From Metarhizium brunneum (lineage: Eukaryota; Ascomycota; Sordariomycetes; Hypocreales; Clavicipitaceae): a stretch of DNA of 64,000 nucleotides. Positions within the stretch are counted from its first letter, which is position 1, and each line of letters starts with the position of its first letter. Position numbers and translations under genes: made by a program. Location of the stretch: NCBI RefSeq assembly GCF_013426205.1, contig NC_089423.1:3100001-3164000 (forward strand). The letters run 5' to 3'. This document shows, piece by piece, positions 11,608 through 23,216 of the stretch. Under the pieces are notes generated by a model. The model saw only the letters and a program-made list of their open reading frames with translations, was not told where the DNA came from and did not search any database.

Positions 11608-12531
11608 TCGTGTAGAAAGGTTCTTGTTTTGGTTGCCATGTGGCCGATACATGACTCTGTAGACGCTCGCGAGTTCAGGGCCCTAGCTTAATTACGAACA
11701 AATACTGGATAGTAAAAATATGAAGAGCAACAAAGAGCAAAGTCAATAACCTTTTGATTTGAGAAGCACTACAATGTTTGACTGAAATTACATCATCATC
11801 ACCTGGCCATCTCCATGACATGGTACTGTATATCGTGCCTTCACCAATCTACGTTAGTCGCAAAGCCATCCGATCGTATGCCGCCCTAGACGTACAAAGG
11901 GTCAAATACGCAAGTAAGAGTGTGGAGATGTTTGTTAGCCGTTGGCTGAAATGATACGTTACGCCGAAAGTCACAGTGTGGAGATGATGATAACTATACG
12001 GCGGCTGAACTGTATGATGGCCTGGCCAATTCGTGGCAGCAAATAGGCTTGTTGGACACCGTGAAACAAAGCTCCTTTAGGCCGTGCTCGACACCCGTTT
12101 TGGCAGCTGTCGTCACTCCCGCGAGGTTCCAGCACTGTGGTTTCCCTGACTGTGGAGAAATAGGCAAATGTAGCAGCCGTTGAACAGACCATCTTGTGTG
12201 AAAAGGGCACCGTCAATTGTCGAGAAGGCAAATCCCCAACTAGTGTGGCTCCCGTCGGGTCGTGGCATGGACGGAATTCTGGGTCGAGCCGTCGTCGCCT
12301 GGAGATATGGGATACGAATATGATCCCCGTCTTCCGTTTCTTCTTCCCCGTGTATATCAGTTGCTCCTCTCCCACTCCCGAGACGGAACTTGTGGAAACC
12401 CAAGACTTTTCTCCCCATTCTCAACCCCGCAATATCTACTCCGTATCCATTTCCTACACTCTTGGAGATAACCCCACATTGTATCATTATTAACAATTAA
12501 AAAAAGAGGCCCTCCGGTCTGTCTGGTCATT
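11608..12531. other. Intergenic, 0.9 kb
   Basis: 3' flank of EFM7 and promoter of the PhyH-family gene. A TACTCCGTA motif lies at 12437-12445, about 90 bases before the next ATG. No supported gene. Confidence 0.6.
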
Positions 12532-13410
12532 ATGCCCGCCCAAAAGTCGACCGGTCGTCTGGCTGACCTGGAGAGAGATGGATTTGTTGTTGTTCGAGGC
12601 ATTGTCGCCGGCCAGAAGCTCGAAGAACTCCGTGAAGCCAGTCTCAGGGTCGAGAAGCTTGGAAGGTCTGGCCAATGGCCACACATTCGCACCGTTGGCA
12701 AGCAGTTCCCGCCGTGGACCTTCTCACCAGAGAAGGGCATCTGGGGTGTCCAGCATCTCATGAACCCCGACCTGCCCGGCCACGAGATCTTCACCCGTCA
12801 GTACTTCTCTGAAGAAATCTTGAGCATCGTCCGTGAACTTCTCCAGTGCGATGACGACGAGCTTGTGATGGAGCTCTTCAACATGCTCGTCCGACCAGAC
12901 GGCGACTTTGAGCTTCGGTGGCATCGTGACGATATCCCCGCCGACGCCTCAGCCGAGGAAGAGATGGAACGTCTCGGCCGTCCTGCGTTTCACGCGCAGT
13001 ACAATTTTGCTCTTTGGGAGGACGAGTCTCTCGTCTTGATCCCCGGATCTCACAAGCGCCCTCGAACCGAGACCGAGCGTAATGCTGATCCTTTTGAGAA
13101 AGTTCTACCGGAGCAGCTGGTTGTTAAACTGGGCCCCGGAGACATCGCCTTCTACAACAACAATATCCTCCACCGTGGCGTCTATGACTCGAAAAAGGAC
13201 CGTGTCACTTTACACGGCTCTGTCGGCCACTCTGGTGGCAGTAAGCTCCGTGCCCGCAACGTCTTACAGCATGGCATTGGCAGCTATGTCGATAAGGTTG
13301 ACTTTTCCAAGCTGAGCGATGGTGAGAGACAGAGGGCTGAGGAAATGCGCGCCAGACTGGTTAAATTGGGTAGCGAGAGTGGTGACGTCGGATATTCTCT
13401 ACAGGGATAA
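12532..13410 (+). CDS. Phytanoyl-CoA dioxygenase (PhyH) family Fe(II)/2OG oxygenase
   Basis: Single-exon gene, 292 aa. It is a double-stranded beta-helix oxygenase of the PhyH superfamily, expected to use Fe(II), O2 and 2-oxoglutarate to hydroxylate an organic substrate. The iron triad is visible: H131 and D133 in RWHRDD and H214 in NILHRGVY. R224 in KKDRVTLHGS is placed to hold 2-oxoglutarate. A GSHKRP turn follows the first strand pair, as in many PhyH proteins that end a substrate pocket with 'PGSH'. No signal peptide or obvious peroxisomal PTS1 is present (C-terminus SLQG). The substrate cannot be told from sequence. It stands alone, with no biosynthetic cluster around it, so a housekeeping or stress role is as likely as secondary metabolism. 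Confidence 0.85.
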   Translation: MPAQKSTGRLADLERDGFVVVRGIVAGQKLEELREASLRVEKLGRSGQWPHIRTVGKQFPPWTFSPEKGIWGVQHLMNPDLPGHEIFTRQYFSEEILSIVRELLQCDDDELVMELFNMLVRPDGDFELRWHRDDIPADASAEEEMERLGRPAFHAQYNFALWEDESLVLIPGSHKRPRTETERNADPFEKVLPEQLVVKLGPGDIAFYNNNILHRGVYDSKKDRVTLHGSVGHSGGSKLRARNVLQHGIGSYVDKVDFSKLSDGERQRAEEMRARLVKLGSESGDVGYSLQG

Positions 13411-13897
13411 GCGATGGATTCGACCATGAGTTCAAATTCTGTGGAAATGAGTTGGGGAAATACTTTTTTTTTTTGGGAGGAAAAAAAAGGAGGGAGGGAG
13501 GTTACTTGGAACAAGTATACACGGTGGTTTAGATACGAAAGGGATCTATCTGTATTTAGAACCCTCACATACGGGGGTGTGTCATAATTCTTAGTTTCCG
13601 GCTACATGGTTCATATATTTATTGTACACCAAGAGCTTCAAGCGTTTCGAGTAGTCCACGTTGCCAGCCGTAACCTTGCGTGGTTACTAGGCTCTCGCGG
13701 GACAAACAGAGGATACCTAAGGAGTAGCATTGGATGACTGGGCTTGTGTATGCTTACATTTTATAGCATAGTCCGACAGTGTGTGTTCTAATTCGACAGA
13801 ACAATGTTCTTTACCCTGATCGGTATTCGTGCCATGGCAGCATCTCTCTTTAACGTGATATTGGTACTGGTGTGAGAGCTAGCGGTGTAAGTCGGCC

Positions 13898-14092
13898 ATG
13901 GCGAGATTGATTGCACAAGGGCTACCACCCATTTTTGCCAAAATAGAACACATACTTACCGAAATGTACCGACCTGATAAGGTGCGCATTTTTGTGCAAC
14001 ATTCACACGGTACTGTAAGCTTTGGTGTATATTGGGTATTGGACGGGGGAATGTTCGTCAATGATGTATGTGGATTGGCTTTCGCATTCTAG
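13898..14092 (+). CDS. Possible small ORF, 64 aa
   Basis: An ATG in good context (GCCATGG) opens a 64-residue frame beginning MARLIAQGLPPIFAKIEHIL and ending GLAFAF. It has no recognisable domain and no neighbour that would explain it. It may be chance or a transcribed fragment; it is listed only because the start context and composition are better than those of surrounding frames. Confidence 0.12.
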   Translation: MARLIAQGLPPIFAKIEHILTEMYRPDKVRIFVQHSHGTVSFGVYWVLDGGMFVNDVCGLAFAF

Positions 14093-14306
14093 CACCTAAG
14101 CTTTGAAACGGTTAGGTTTTGCTGATGGTGACAGACCATGTTTATCGGACGCTAAATGATCATGAGACATGCGCAGCGTGGGTTAGGCAAATACGTATTG
14201 ACACCGCATCTAGATGAACTGACGGGAAAAGGACTTTGAAATCTTGGGCGTTGGGGACGGGACACTATGCACCTGGCGGTAAAACTTACTCTACGCGAGA
14301 CGTTCA

Positions 14307-14734
14307 TTAGCTCACCAACGACAAGCAAGTTGGTAAAGATATTTGTATCATATTGGATTCAACAAAGTTGCCCGGCGCAGCCAGTTCATCCATATCGAGA
14401 ATAGATCCGAAGAAGTCTTGGTTCCAAGCACGCCAACGTTTCTGTTCCTCCTGTACACTCGTGTACCAGGTTTTTTTAGTCGTCAGGGGGCAACTGGCTC
14501 TTGCGCCGCATGGTAGTTATTATTAGCTTGTTTAGCCAGAATGCTATGCGGGGGGTCGTGTGTTGCCTTTGGGGTCGCATTTCGTCTTCTCTGCACTGTT
14601 TCCCATGCATGGGGACCATGCTGGTCTTGAGCCATGCGTCGCATATTGTGTCTCCCCTCTCGCATTGGGAAGGTACACAATCGTATTCTGTGGACATATG
14701 GACTTGCGGACGTGGCAGTCTGAGGCACGGTCAT
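14307..14734 (-). pseudogene. Gene-like remnant or unrecognised small two-exon gene
   Basis: On the minus strand an ATG at 14734 opens a frame to about 14495. A possible 44-nt intron (14451-14494; weak donor GTTGCC, branch CTGAC, acceptor TACAG) links it in phase to 14307-14450, which reads EEQKRWRAWNQDFFGSILDM and ends at a TAA. The second exon has a protein-like composition rich in W, F, D and E, and resembles the C-terminal ends of some fungal transcription factors only loosely. I do not recognise the protein. The weak donor and absent similarity make decay or chance likely. Confidence 0.18.
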
Positions 14735-14825
14735 TTGAAATCAACTTGAATTTGCTAGCTGTATGATTGTAGGTAAGATTCTAGAGCAGGGGTGTATCGT
14801 GGCTTTCAACGCATTCTTAAAAACC

Positions 14826-14905
14826 AGGTAGGTAGGTACCTTGGTGCGTGGCCTCTGATTGTAGTCGGAGCATACTACTACCTACCTAGCTACTTACCTA
14901 GAGGT
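14826..14905. repeat. TAGGTA/TACCTA-rich inverted repeat
   Basis: AGGTAGGTAGGTACC near 14828 is followed about 45 bases later by TACTACCTACCTAGCTACTT, giving complementary arms in an otherwise anonymous stretch. TAGGTA-type strings are common intergenic low-complexity sequence in related fungi. Confidence 0.5.
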
Positions 14906-17787
14906 AGCTATGACAAGAAAGGCCTTCAATTGTCATAGGCAGGTTCAAAGTCCAATGAATTGAAGTAAATCCTGATAAGCTGTCTTGTGATGGATGATGT
15001 ATGTGGCAAGTGTCACCAAGAAACCCCTCGGCGCGCGAAGCTAGGTAGAGTCAAACTGACACAACATGCAGGTTTACAACACTATGGGGGAAGGAGCGAT
15101 TGCCAGCTTCACATGACTCGCCCGCTACCACACCATGCGTTTTCCTGTCTCGTCTTGGGAAGTTCGTGAACGCAAGCCATGTCGAATCCTTTACTATACG
15201 GCACCGACAATGATCGATTCTGAGATGACGCCTCATGACCGACCGACGTGAGCAATACCCTCGTCAGATCTGAGGCTCCTCGTGTCGGCTGGTTATTGCA
15301 GCTGTGAGGTGCTAGCTGGGGGCTACGGGGCCTGTACGCTCGCTAAGCCTGTTGATTCCCATCTGACAGCGTCCGCTTTGAGACTATTGGGACACGCAGC
15401 AAATTGGAATCGTCGGAGCGTTACAAGTTGAACTTGCAACAACGGCCACGCGCATGCTGGTCTGCCGCCAATGCCTAGCCGCAGAAACCCCGCGTTTCCT
15501 TCTTACAACAGCTGTGACAAAAAACAAACGAGCATCGAGGACACCCGGCTGACGTTGGAAATGGTCTAAACTGCGACATGCTCCAAACATGAGGCTTTGG
15601 GATGACGTGATTGGAACCGAATGAACCTTCATGGCTGCCACTCAGAAGAGAATCTTGGTTCAGCCAGCTCAGAGGCCAGGTTTGGACAGCTGGCCCCCCA
15701 CGCTATGACAACGAAGTCGACGCAATCTGCAGTGTGTGAGACTGTGAGTAATGTTGCAGAATATGTCTGCAGATTCAGAATGTACCAGCTAACTGTTTGA
15801 ACATCAACGGCCCGACCGACATAAGCCCCCCCTGCTCTATCTACACTAGCCGCGATGACACGGTAATATCAGAGCGGCGTCATGTGTTTGTGACCAGGGC
15901 CAAGACTTGATCAACATCAACTGGCTTTAGGGCGCCGTTAGAGATGTCTTTAGAGGAAAGAAGAACAGCGCAGTGGGCGAGGACAGCACACGACCTCCTG
16001 CATTGTGAGCCCGAACCGCCAATCTCAATTCGCCCCTTATCAACCGGCCTACACTGGTTGTCTACCCCGTCGTTATAGCTCGTTTTCAGAGGAGGGGAGC
16101 GTTGTACCAGCCCTTCCACAGGCCATCTAATAATAAAACCTTGCAGAAAAGGCTAACCTGGCAAAGTAGTACTGCGATCGACACAGCTCAGTAGGGTCGG
16201 GGTGTCGGAAATTGGAATAGTAGCTGTTTCGTCGCAAGGCCGGAGCACCAGAGAGCCTCAGACGCCCAGTTTTTCTCCTTCATTGTTCCTATGCGCTAAA
16301 TCATTGTCGGTTTTTGGAAGGTTCTCGAGAACCTCCATCCAGAGCACCACCCAACACTAGCGCCGCTACATGGGGAATCATCAGTACGGACGCACATTTA
16401 GCTTTCCGACGGCGCTAATGGAGGATGCAAAGACGAGCGGGCTATGCAAGCCCGGCTTCGTGACCGGCTCGCCGGTATTGGAGCAGTTCTGCAGAGGTCG
16501 GTCACCGGTGTGCCATTGTCTCCCGAGACCCGTTTGGCTGCGGCTATGATGTGCTCCGTCAGTGCGGTCAGCACAAGTGGATGGCATCGTTGCGAGTTGC
16601 CAAGTGAGGCATGCCTGCATCGCTGTCCTGGTCCCAGAACGCACGCCGTGGCTTAATAGGTCCAGTAACGCTACCCACCGTCTCCAATGCGGAGTTGACC
16701 CCAGGTTTAGCCCCATGGGGGGAATACCCGATTGTGCCCCCACATGAAGCTTGGATATTGTTCGTGTTTTGGAGAGAAGGCTGCAGCCTGCAGCAAAGAT
16801 GCCTAGGCCCCGGCTCTCCGCATCCAAGAAACAGCGACAGTTGAAACGCGTTTCCTACGACCTTCCAAGAACATCGTCTCGCTTGCCTCATGTTGTGGAT
16901 GGTTCTTTATACCCAATCTGGAAGCAAGCTTTGCCACCCCCCAGGCTGGCACATGGCATTTGGCATTTGAGTGTAGGCATACGCATGGTCGCATGGGCAA
17001 GGGCACGAGCATGGGTATTTGCACCGCATTTTGGTGGCTTTGCTCCAACATCAAACTAAGTCAAGGACAGGCATTTCCTGCCGTCTCGGCCTCCGGAAAT
17101 TCCTGAAGTGTTCCCTGATTTCCCCATGCTGATCGATCAACCTGGCCCTTGGCCAATACTCTGATTTTGCGAACCTGTTTGGCGTCGAATGCCGGCAGTG
17201 CCATCTCCATAACCGCTTTGTTCATCGCCCTGACGCAAGACCGCGCTGTCCCCCCTCCACTCTCTCCAAATTATTCCCCATCCTCACAGACCTATTTCCA
17301 AGCTGTACGAGTCCTTTTTCTTCAGAACGCGACCATAGCTGAGTCAAACAGTCTTGACTAGGCTAGAGCTCTTCTCCGCCTTTTCGTGTCATAATCCCTG
17401 CTTGGTTCCCCAGCCCTTCTCGTCATCCAATGAATTGGCTATCGTCTTCCGCAACCTAGCGAGTTGCTCTTCACACCCTCCCTGCCCTCGGCTTCAGGAA
17501 AGGATCTCCTCACCTATCATCATCAGCACAGAATATCACGAGGAATCACGAGGAATCACGACGGGGAAGGCGGAAACAACCCAGAGTATCTTTACATTCC
17601 GACAACGCGAGTCCACTACGTACTTGGCAAGGCTCCTGAGTCCTGTGCTTCAGTGGCACCCCACAGAGGCTCCTTTCTTTCCTCCAACATCTCCAAAAAT
17701 TCCGAGTGTGTAATATTCACCCTCCTTTGCGGAGGGAGTAATGCAAAGTCAAAGGCATTGGTCATACTCGTGTATTTCCTAGGCGTT

Positions 17788-20700
17788 ATGCTCCCTATAC
17801 ACCACAGTCTCGAGGGTATTCCTCATGTGCAGGGAGCTGGCCTTGCCTTGGATGAACCGGGACAAAACCGTGGGCAGAAGCCCAAAACGTTACCGTGCAA
17901 ATACTGTAGCAAAAAATTTAGGTCTGTAATCAATTCGTCTCCATACTTCTCCAGAGAAAGTTATGCTAACGTCAACGGGATGAACCATGACAGACGAGTT
18001 GAACACGTTCAACGGCACGAAAGAACTCATACGAAAGAGAAGCCATTTGGTTGCACCTGGGACCGCTGTGGGAAAACGTTTGGACGACGGTAAGTCATGA
18101 GCCACCTGCATACCTCGAGCGCCATAGTCACGTCCCTCAGACATGCACCAGTAGTTGATACCTCTTCCCCCCTCACCGGCACCTGCGCCAACACCAAACA
18201 ACCAAGCACACAAGAGCACAAGCGGTGTCTTGTAGTAGTATACGTGAGCTGTTCCAACTCCTACTCCACAAGTTCCAGCTCTAGCTTTCTCTGTTACGTA
18301 CACCCATCCTATATACCCACATATATATGCATTCTCACTACCTTGTATTCACCTTTCACCAACTTGACTTGTCTTGTACCCTATCCCGCACATAATTCGG
18401 AAAGAAGTATACTTATATGGACATCAGTGATCTTCTCGTTAGGCACGAGAAACTCGTTCACCTTAATGATGGAAACAAAGATAGCAAGCCGCAAAGAAGG
18501 GCCTCTTCTAGCACAACCTCCCATAAGGCATCAATCTCGGACAACCATATCGACGCAGAACCTATAGGATTGCACGCAGCTTCCATCAATGAACATGGGT
18601 CACTTCAACATCAAGAGCCGTCACAGCATCAGGCGGCATATCATCACACGGCTGTCAACCCAGGAGTTGGATCTGGCCACCACCACCTCACACAAGATCC
18701 CCATGCTGCTACTCCACGATCTGTCGCCTGTAATCTTGACGTTCTCTCGGATGCTGCTTTGGCAACAGAGGTTAATACGATATCACCGATGCTAAATGAC
18801 ATGTCGCAGCAGGGGACTATTCATCAAGGCAGAGTCAAAAGTTTCGATGAACCCATGGGAGGTTATTCTGAGCGTCCTCGTCACGAAGAATCCGAACCTA
18901 TGCTGTCGTCAGGCTTTGCAACCCAGCCTCCGCAACCCGTTTACGACGATTACAATCTTTTCTTGGATGACATCGCTGGCTCTGCGTGTCTTTTGCCCCC
19001 GCATTTTGAGTCCGATCAACAGTTTAGTATGTGGGCAAGGGCACCCGGACAAGTGAATCCGAGAGGCAACTCTCGGCCTTCATCGCAGTTCCCTTCTCGC
19101 TTCGGTTCTCTAGCCCCTGATATCCGAGAGCCGATTGATACAGGGCAGCGGTTGCATGAAGACACGTTACGAACAAACTTACTCCGAATTTCGGTCGCAG
19201 ATTATAATATAATGAAGAGTCATCTCGATGAGTTTTCGGCTGTTTTGCCAAATGATTTCATCTTTCCCTCCCGTCACACACTGTCACGATTTTTCGAGGG
19301 CTACATCGGCGGATTTCACGACCACTTACCATTTCTGCATTTACCCACTCTGGTTCTTGTCGACATGGCTCCGGAGTTGCTTCTGGCAATACTGGCAGTT
19401 GGTGCTCAGTACAGATTCGAGAACAATAGAGGTTATGCGTTATGGTATGCGGCTAAAACCGTTGCAATGGAACAAATTAGGAGGAGGCACAGCTCCGAAG
19501 TACATGCCTTGCTGCCAACAGCCGCATCCTACAGCCCTCACTCAACAAGACCGTCCCCTAGCATAAGCTATAGGCACTCTTTTGCATCGGCCCAATCCGA
19601 ACGAACCGTTACACATGATACCCATCGCGAGCCATAGTAAGTTCTCACAACATGCACTAGAAGTCGCGGCTTTTCACTGGTTCGGAATTTCAGCTAAACT
19701 ATTACCCAGCTCTCCCAATACGCCAGGAGCTAGGCTTGAAACTATCCAGGCAGTCCTTCTTCTGTTTGCCGTTGGCCTGTGGGGGGCCAAAACAATTCTT
19801 CAAGAAGCTTTGTCTTTGCAGAGCAATTTGGCAATTCTTATCCGCGAGGAACGTCTGAACGTAGAGACCAGGCCGTCATCTCTCAATGAATGGGACACGT
19901 GGATACGACTAGAAGGGGCCAATCGAACAAAACTAATCGCCTTCTGTTTCTTTAATCTCTGTAGCACAGCATATGATATACCGCCACTACTTCTTACCGC
20001 CGAGCTTAATTTGTACATGCCAGCACGATCAAGACTTTGGAGAGCGGAATCTGCTTGGCAATGGCAAGAACTGCGGCAGACTACTCCTATGGCCGATATC
20101 ACGGTACACGGGGCCTTCTCACGATTATTCGGTCGCACTACCCAAGGCCTGCCAAACCATCTCTCATCTCTTGGTCATTATATATTAATCCATGCTTTAG
20201 TTCAGCACATATATCTTTTGAAACAGACATCGTTTGCCGCTGGCTCGTCATATGATGTTCAACGAACATTGAAACCAGAGGATGTTGAGGAGATATCGCA
20301 GGCACTGCGAGTGTGGCAGACTAGCTTCGGACATCGTCACCAGCTTCGGGCTGCAGAGTCTGGACATTCAATGAACACTGACCCGAGCTCTGGGGGATCG
20401 CTTGCATTCAACTCCACCGCTCTTCTACGGCTGGCGTATATTCGCTTACATACGGACGTCCCTCCGAGCCGTGCTCTTGAAACAAGAGACTCGTTGATGA
20501 TTGCATCGGCACTGGACAGTACGCCCTTGTTACATCGCAGCTCAAGACCAAACCGAGCCGTGTTTGAGGCCGTTCATGTCCTGTCTATGCTTGTCAAGGC
20601 TGGTGTCAATTACGTTGCAAGAGCAAAGTCTGCTGAGTGGAGCATACAACATTCACGTTCGTATCTTGCCAGCTACAGCCATCTTCAGCGCTCGTATTAA

Positions 20701-21115
20701 CTGACCAATACTAGTCTGCAACTTCGAATGTGCGATTTTACTAGCCAAATGGCTTGTCACGCTATCTGCAATAACACCATCGGACCCAGCACCATCACTG
20801 GAAGAGAGGAATCTCCTCGAGTACATTCGACGGATGTTAGATGAAACGGAATTCGCAGTTCCCATCGATCCTTCACTTGCTGGGCCGAGTTCGATTTCTG
20901 GGCCGATGGAAATGGTGGCTAGCGACGGTGCAAAATTGAGGCAACTTGCAAGTGCTGTCGTTCGATTATGGGCAGAAACTTTCAAAGGAGTGCATATATT
21001 TGACATGGTTAAAGTAATGGGCGCAAGCCTAGATGGTCATGCTGATCTTGTGGACAAACCGCGAGAACGTAACCCCTCTATGACTAGGATGGCGCCTGAA
21101 GTTGGCATAACTTAA
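17788..21115 (+). CDS. C2H2 zinc-finger / fungal-specific domain transcription factor
   Basis: Five coding exons: 17788-17921, 17994-18089, 18428-19636, 19710-20656 and 20715-21115 (928 aa). Two tandem C2H2 fingers are assembled by splicing: finger 1 has C37, C40, H53, H57 and finger 2 has C65, C70, H83, H88, joined by a TKEKPF linker. The rest is a His/Gln/Ser-rich linker and then a fungal-specific transcription factor domain (about 270-800; for example LPNDFIFPSRHTLSRFF, DHLPFLHLPT, LETIQAVLLLFAVGLWG). The domain order resembles AmdX/Klf1-type regulators, but the target genes are unknown. Intron 1 is 72 nt, stop-free and in phase, and splits finger 1. Intron 2 is unusually long (338 nt) and splits finger 2. 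Introns 3 (73 nt) and 4 (58 nt) are ordinary. The frame upstream of the ATG stays open for 324 nt but lacks another ATG. Confidence 0.85.
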
Positions 21116-23216
21116 TGATCATTCATGATATGTTTGACTTGACGAGTTATGAGGCGGAGGAAAGAAGGTGTATGGGTCGAAGCATTGCAGGGAATTCATT
21201 GTATCTGGCGCGCGTGGGCGTATATGGCGGGGCCATAGAAGTATATATATTCTCTCCATGCAATGTCAGTCGTATGTCTTGCACACGAGATGGCAGGTTT
21301 GATACTTTAATTGCTCATCAAGTGCGACGAGCTGGCTCGACTGCATATGTCCGGGATTCATGGGCAGTTTCCGATTCCAAGGCAGTCGATGAGCCGCATT
21401 AGCGCGCCAAGATAACCACAATGGCACGAGAATTCTCCATGGATATTGGCACTAGGTCGCTTATACTGGATGAATGGTACAAAACTGAAAACTGGAGTGG
21501 AGTAATGAAATAGGGAGATGATGCTTGTCTTCGGCTCGGGGCATGAAGAAAGGGAGTTGGCATATCGCAGCTGCAAGGGTCCAGCTTTTTTGATAAAATT
21601 TGGTTCTATTCCGTGGTTTTCTGGCCGCGAACGAGTTTTCCTTGCGTCCTTGGACCTTTGATAAATCAGGCCATGACGTCCAGCTCCTAGCCGTTGGGTA
21701 CATGTGACGCGGTGGATGACACTGCGGGAACTCGGGATATAGTTGTTGAAATCAAGTCTGTGCCTTTTTTATAACGCAAATCTAGGACATTGTCACTAAA
21801 TGTGCTCGTGTCATGTCATATATGCGCATGTGGTGCAATCCAGCCCTGAGCTGATGTTTGAATGATGGATTTCCTTCTCTCGAAACGCAAGGGGAAATGT
21901 CGTGGGCCCTGATCTTGATTGCGGTCAAGGTGCTTAATGCCGAGAAAGTCTCATAATGCGTTAGAGTAGCATCACTCTCGTAGTTTTGGCTTCGGTGCCG
22001 TACCCTTGAATTACTACTTGGCCGTAACTTGATGCGGGGTCTGCCGGACGGTTAAACCGATGGACATGATCTTTGTTTAATTTGAACTCAGATCCCCCGC
22101 CATCCTGGTTTGTAGGACAGACTTTGCATGTCGGGAATACCGGACCGAGGCATGAAAATACCATGGAGCGAATACGGCACTTGGAGTGACGTCCGGCTAT
22201 GCTTTTCTTGAGACGAGCTTTGCAGAATTGACCCAACACATGTTTCGATATGGGTTCTCGTCGTGAGGAAAACTTTGACCATGGATCTACGATGTTGGAC
22301 GATAGGATCTGTGAGCTAGCCGAGTGCGAAAGCGACGGTCCCTGCTAGTACTACAGACTGGATTCTTCGTAGCATGGCAGGAAAAAGGTACGAGACGGCC
22401 CAACGTATCCGAGTACAACTGAGGCAGTATGCCGACTGTCAGGGTGTCCTCGCCATGTCCATCAGTCGTGGCTCGCAAACGAGATCCGGGGTCCATTCGA
22501 TGTGTAGTACTACTATCATGATGCAATTTGCGGGGGGTTGCCGACGGGATCACGGATGCGATCTCCTCATCAAGTCCGGGAGCGAGCCAGTGAACCAGGC
22601 TCGGGGTTTACTGAAAAGCCCTGCCTGGCGAACGGTCCTGGGTCATTGGGGATCTGGAGGAGGCGGACGGTCCTCCGCAAATGGTAGATGGTCCGAAATC
22701 CGCTAGCATGTGAGATGGCCGCATAGAAATGGTAGAAAATGGTGCCTGAGCAAGGGGTGGGGCTTGGCTGTCCTGGCGTCTGGTTGTGCGGCGTGGGCGG
22801 CGTGCCCCTTCCGTGTCCATGGCTCACTGCACTTGCCCACCTGGGGATGCGGCGTCGACTGGAGCCAATGTGGAGTGGTGCCTGTCGCAACCTCGGCTCA
22901 GCTGGCTCGGGCCAATAATGAAGCAGGACTGCCGTGGTCATTCGGTCACGCAACAAGACCACAGATCTTTTGTCCCTAGAGTGCTGTTGTATTTTTACCT
23001 GAGAGATTCCTGTCTATTTTCTTTAAATATAGATTTTTTGGCCTTTTTTGTCCTTAATACACCATTATATACACTTGAGCTAGCGTGCTTGTCTGTCGGC
23101 ATAAGGAAACACCACCACAGGTACTGCGACAGCTATCTGGTTGTCGTCACGAGCCTCAGTGCCATCCTCACTATCGAGCAACATTACGAACCCGTACGCC
23201 GAGTAACGAAGCGACC
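21116..23216. other. Intergenic, 2.1 kb
   Basis: 3' flank of the C2H2 factor and promoter of the nitronate monooxygenase. I see no supported gene, RNA or clear repeat. Confidence 0.6.

Larger units (their letters stand above)
13411..17787. other. 4.4-kb gene-poor interval
   Basis: No gene with recognisable similarity was found. It holds the 3' end of the PhyH gene (T- and A-runs at 13465-13490), a weak multi-exon-like remnant on the minus strand (14307-14734), a small ORF at 13898-14092, a TAGGTA-rich inverted repeat at 14826-14905, and the promoter and leader of the C2H2 factor with a 10-bp direct repeat at 17537-17560. Confidence 0.55.

Noticed and set aside
18097..18567. 156-codon frame covering the second intron of the C2H2 factor
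   Set aside because: It is out of frame with the conserved finger and conflicts with the clear GTAAGT..CAG intron that completes finger 2.
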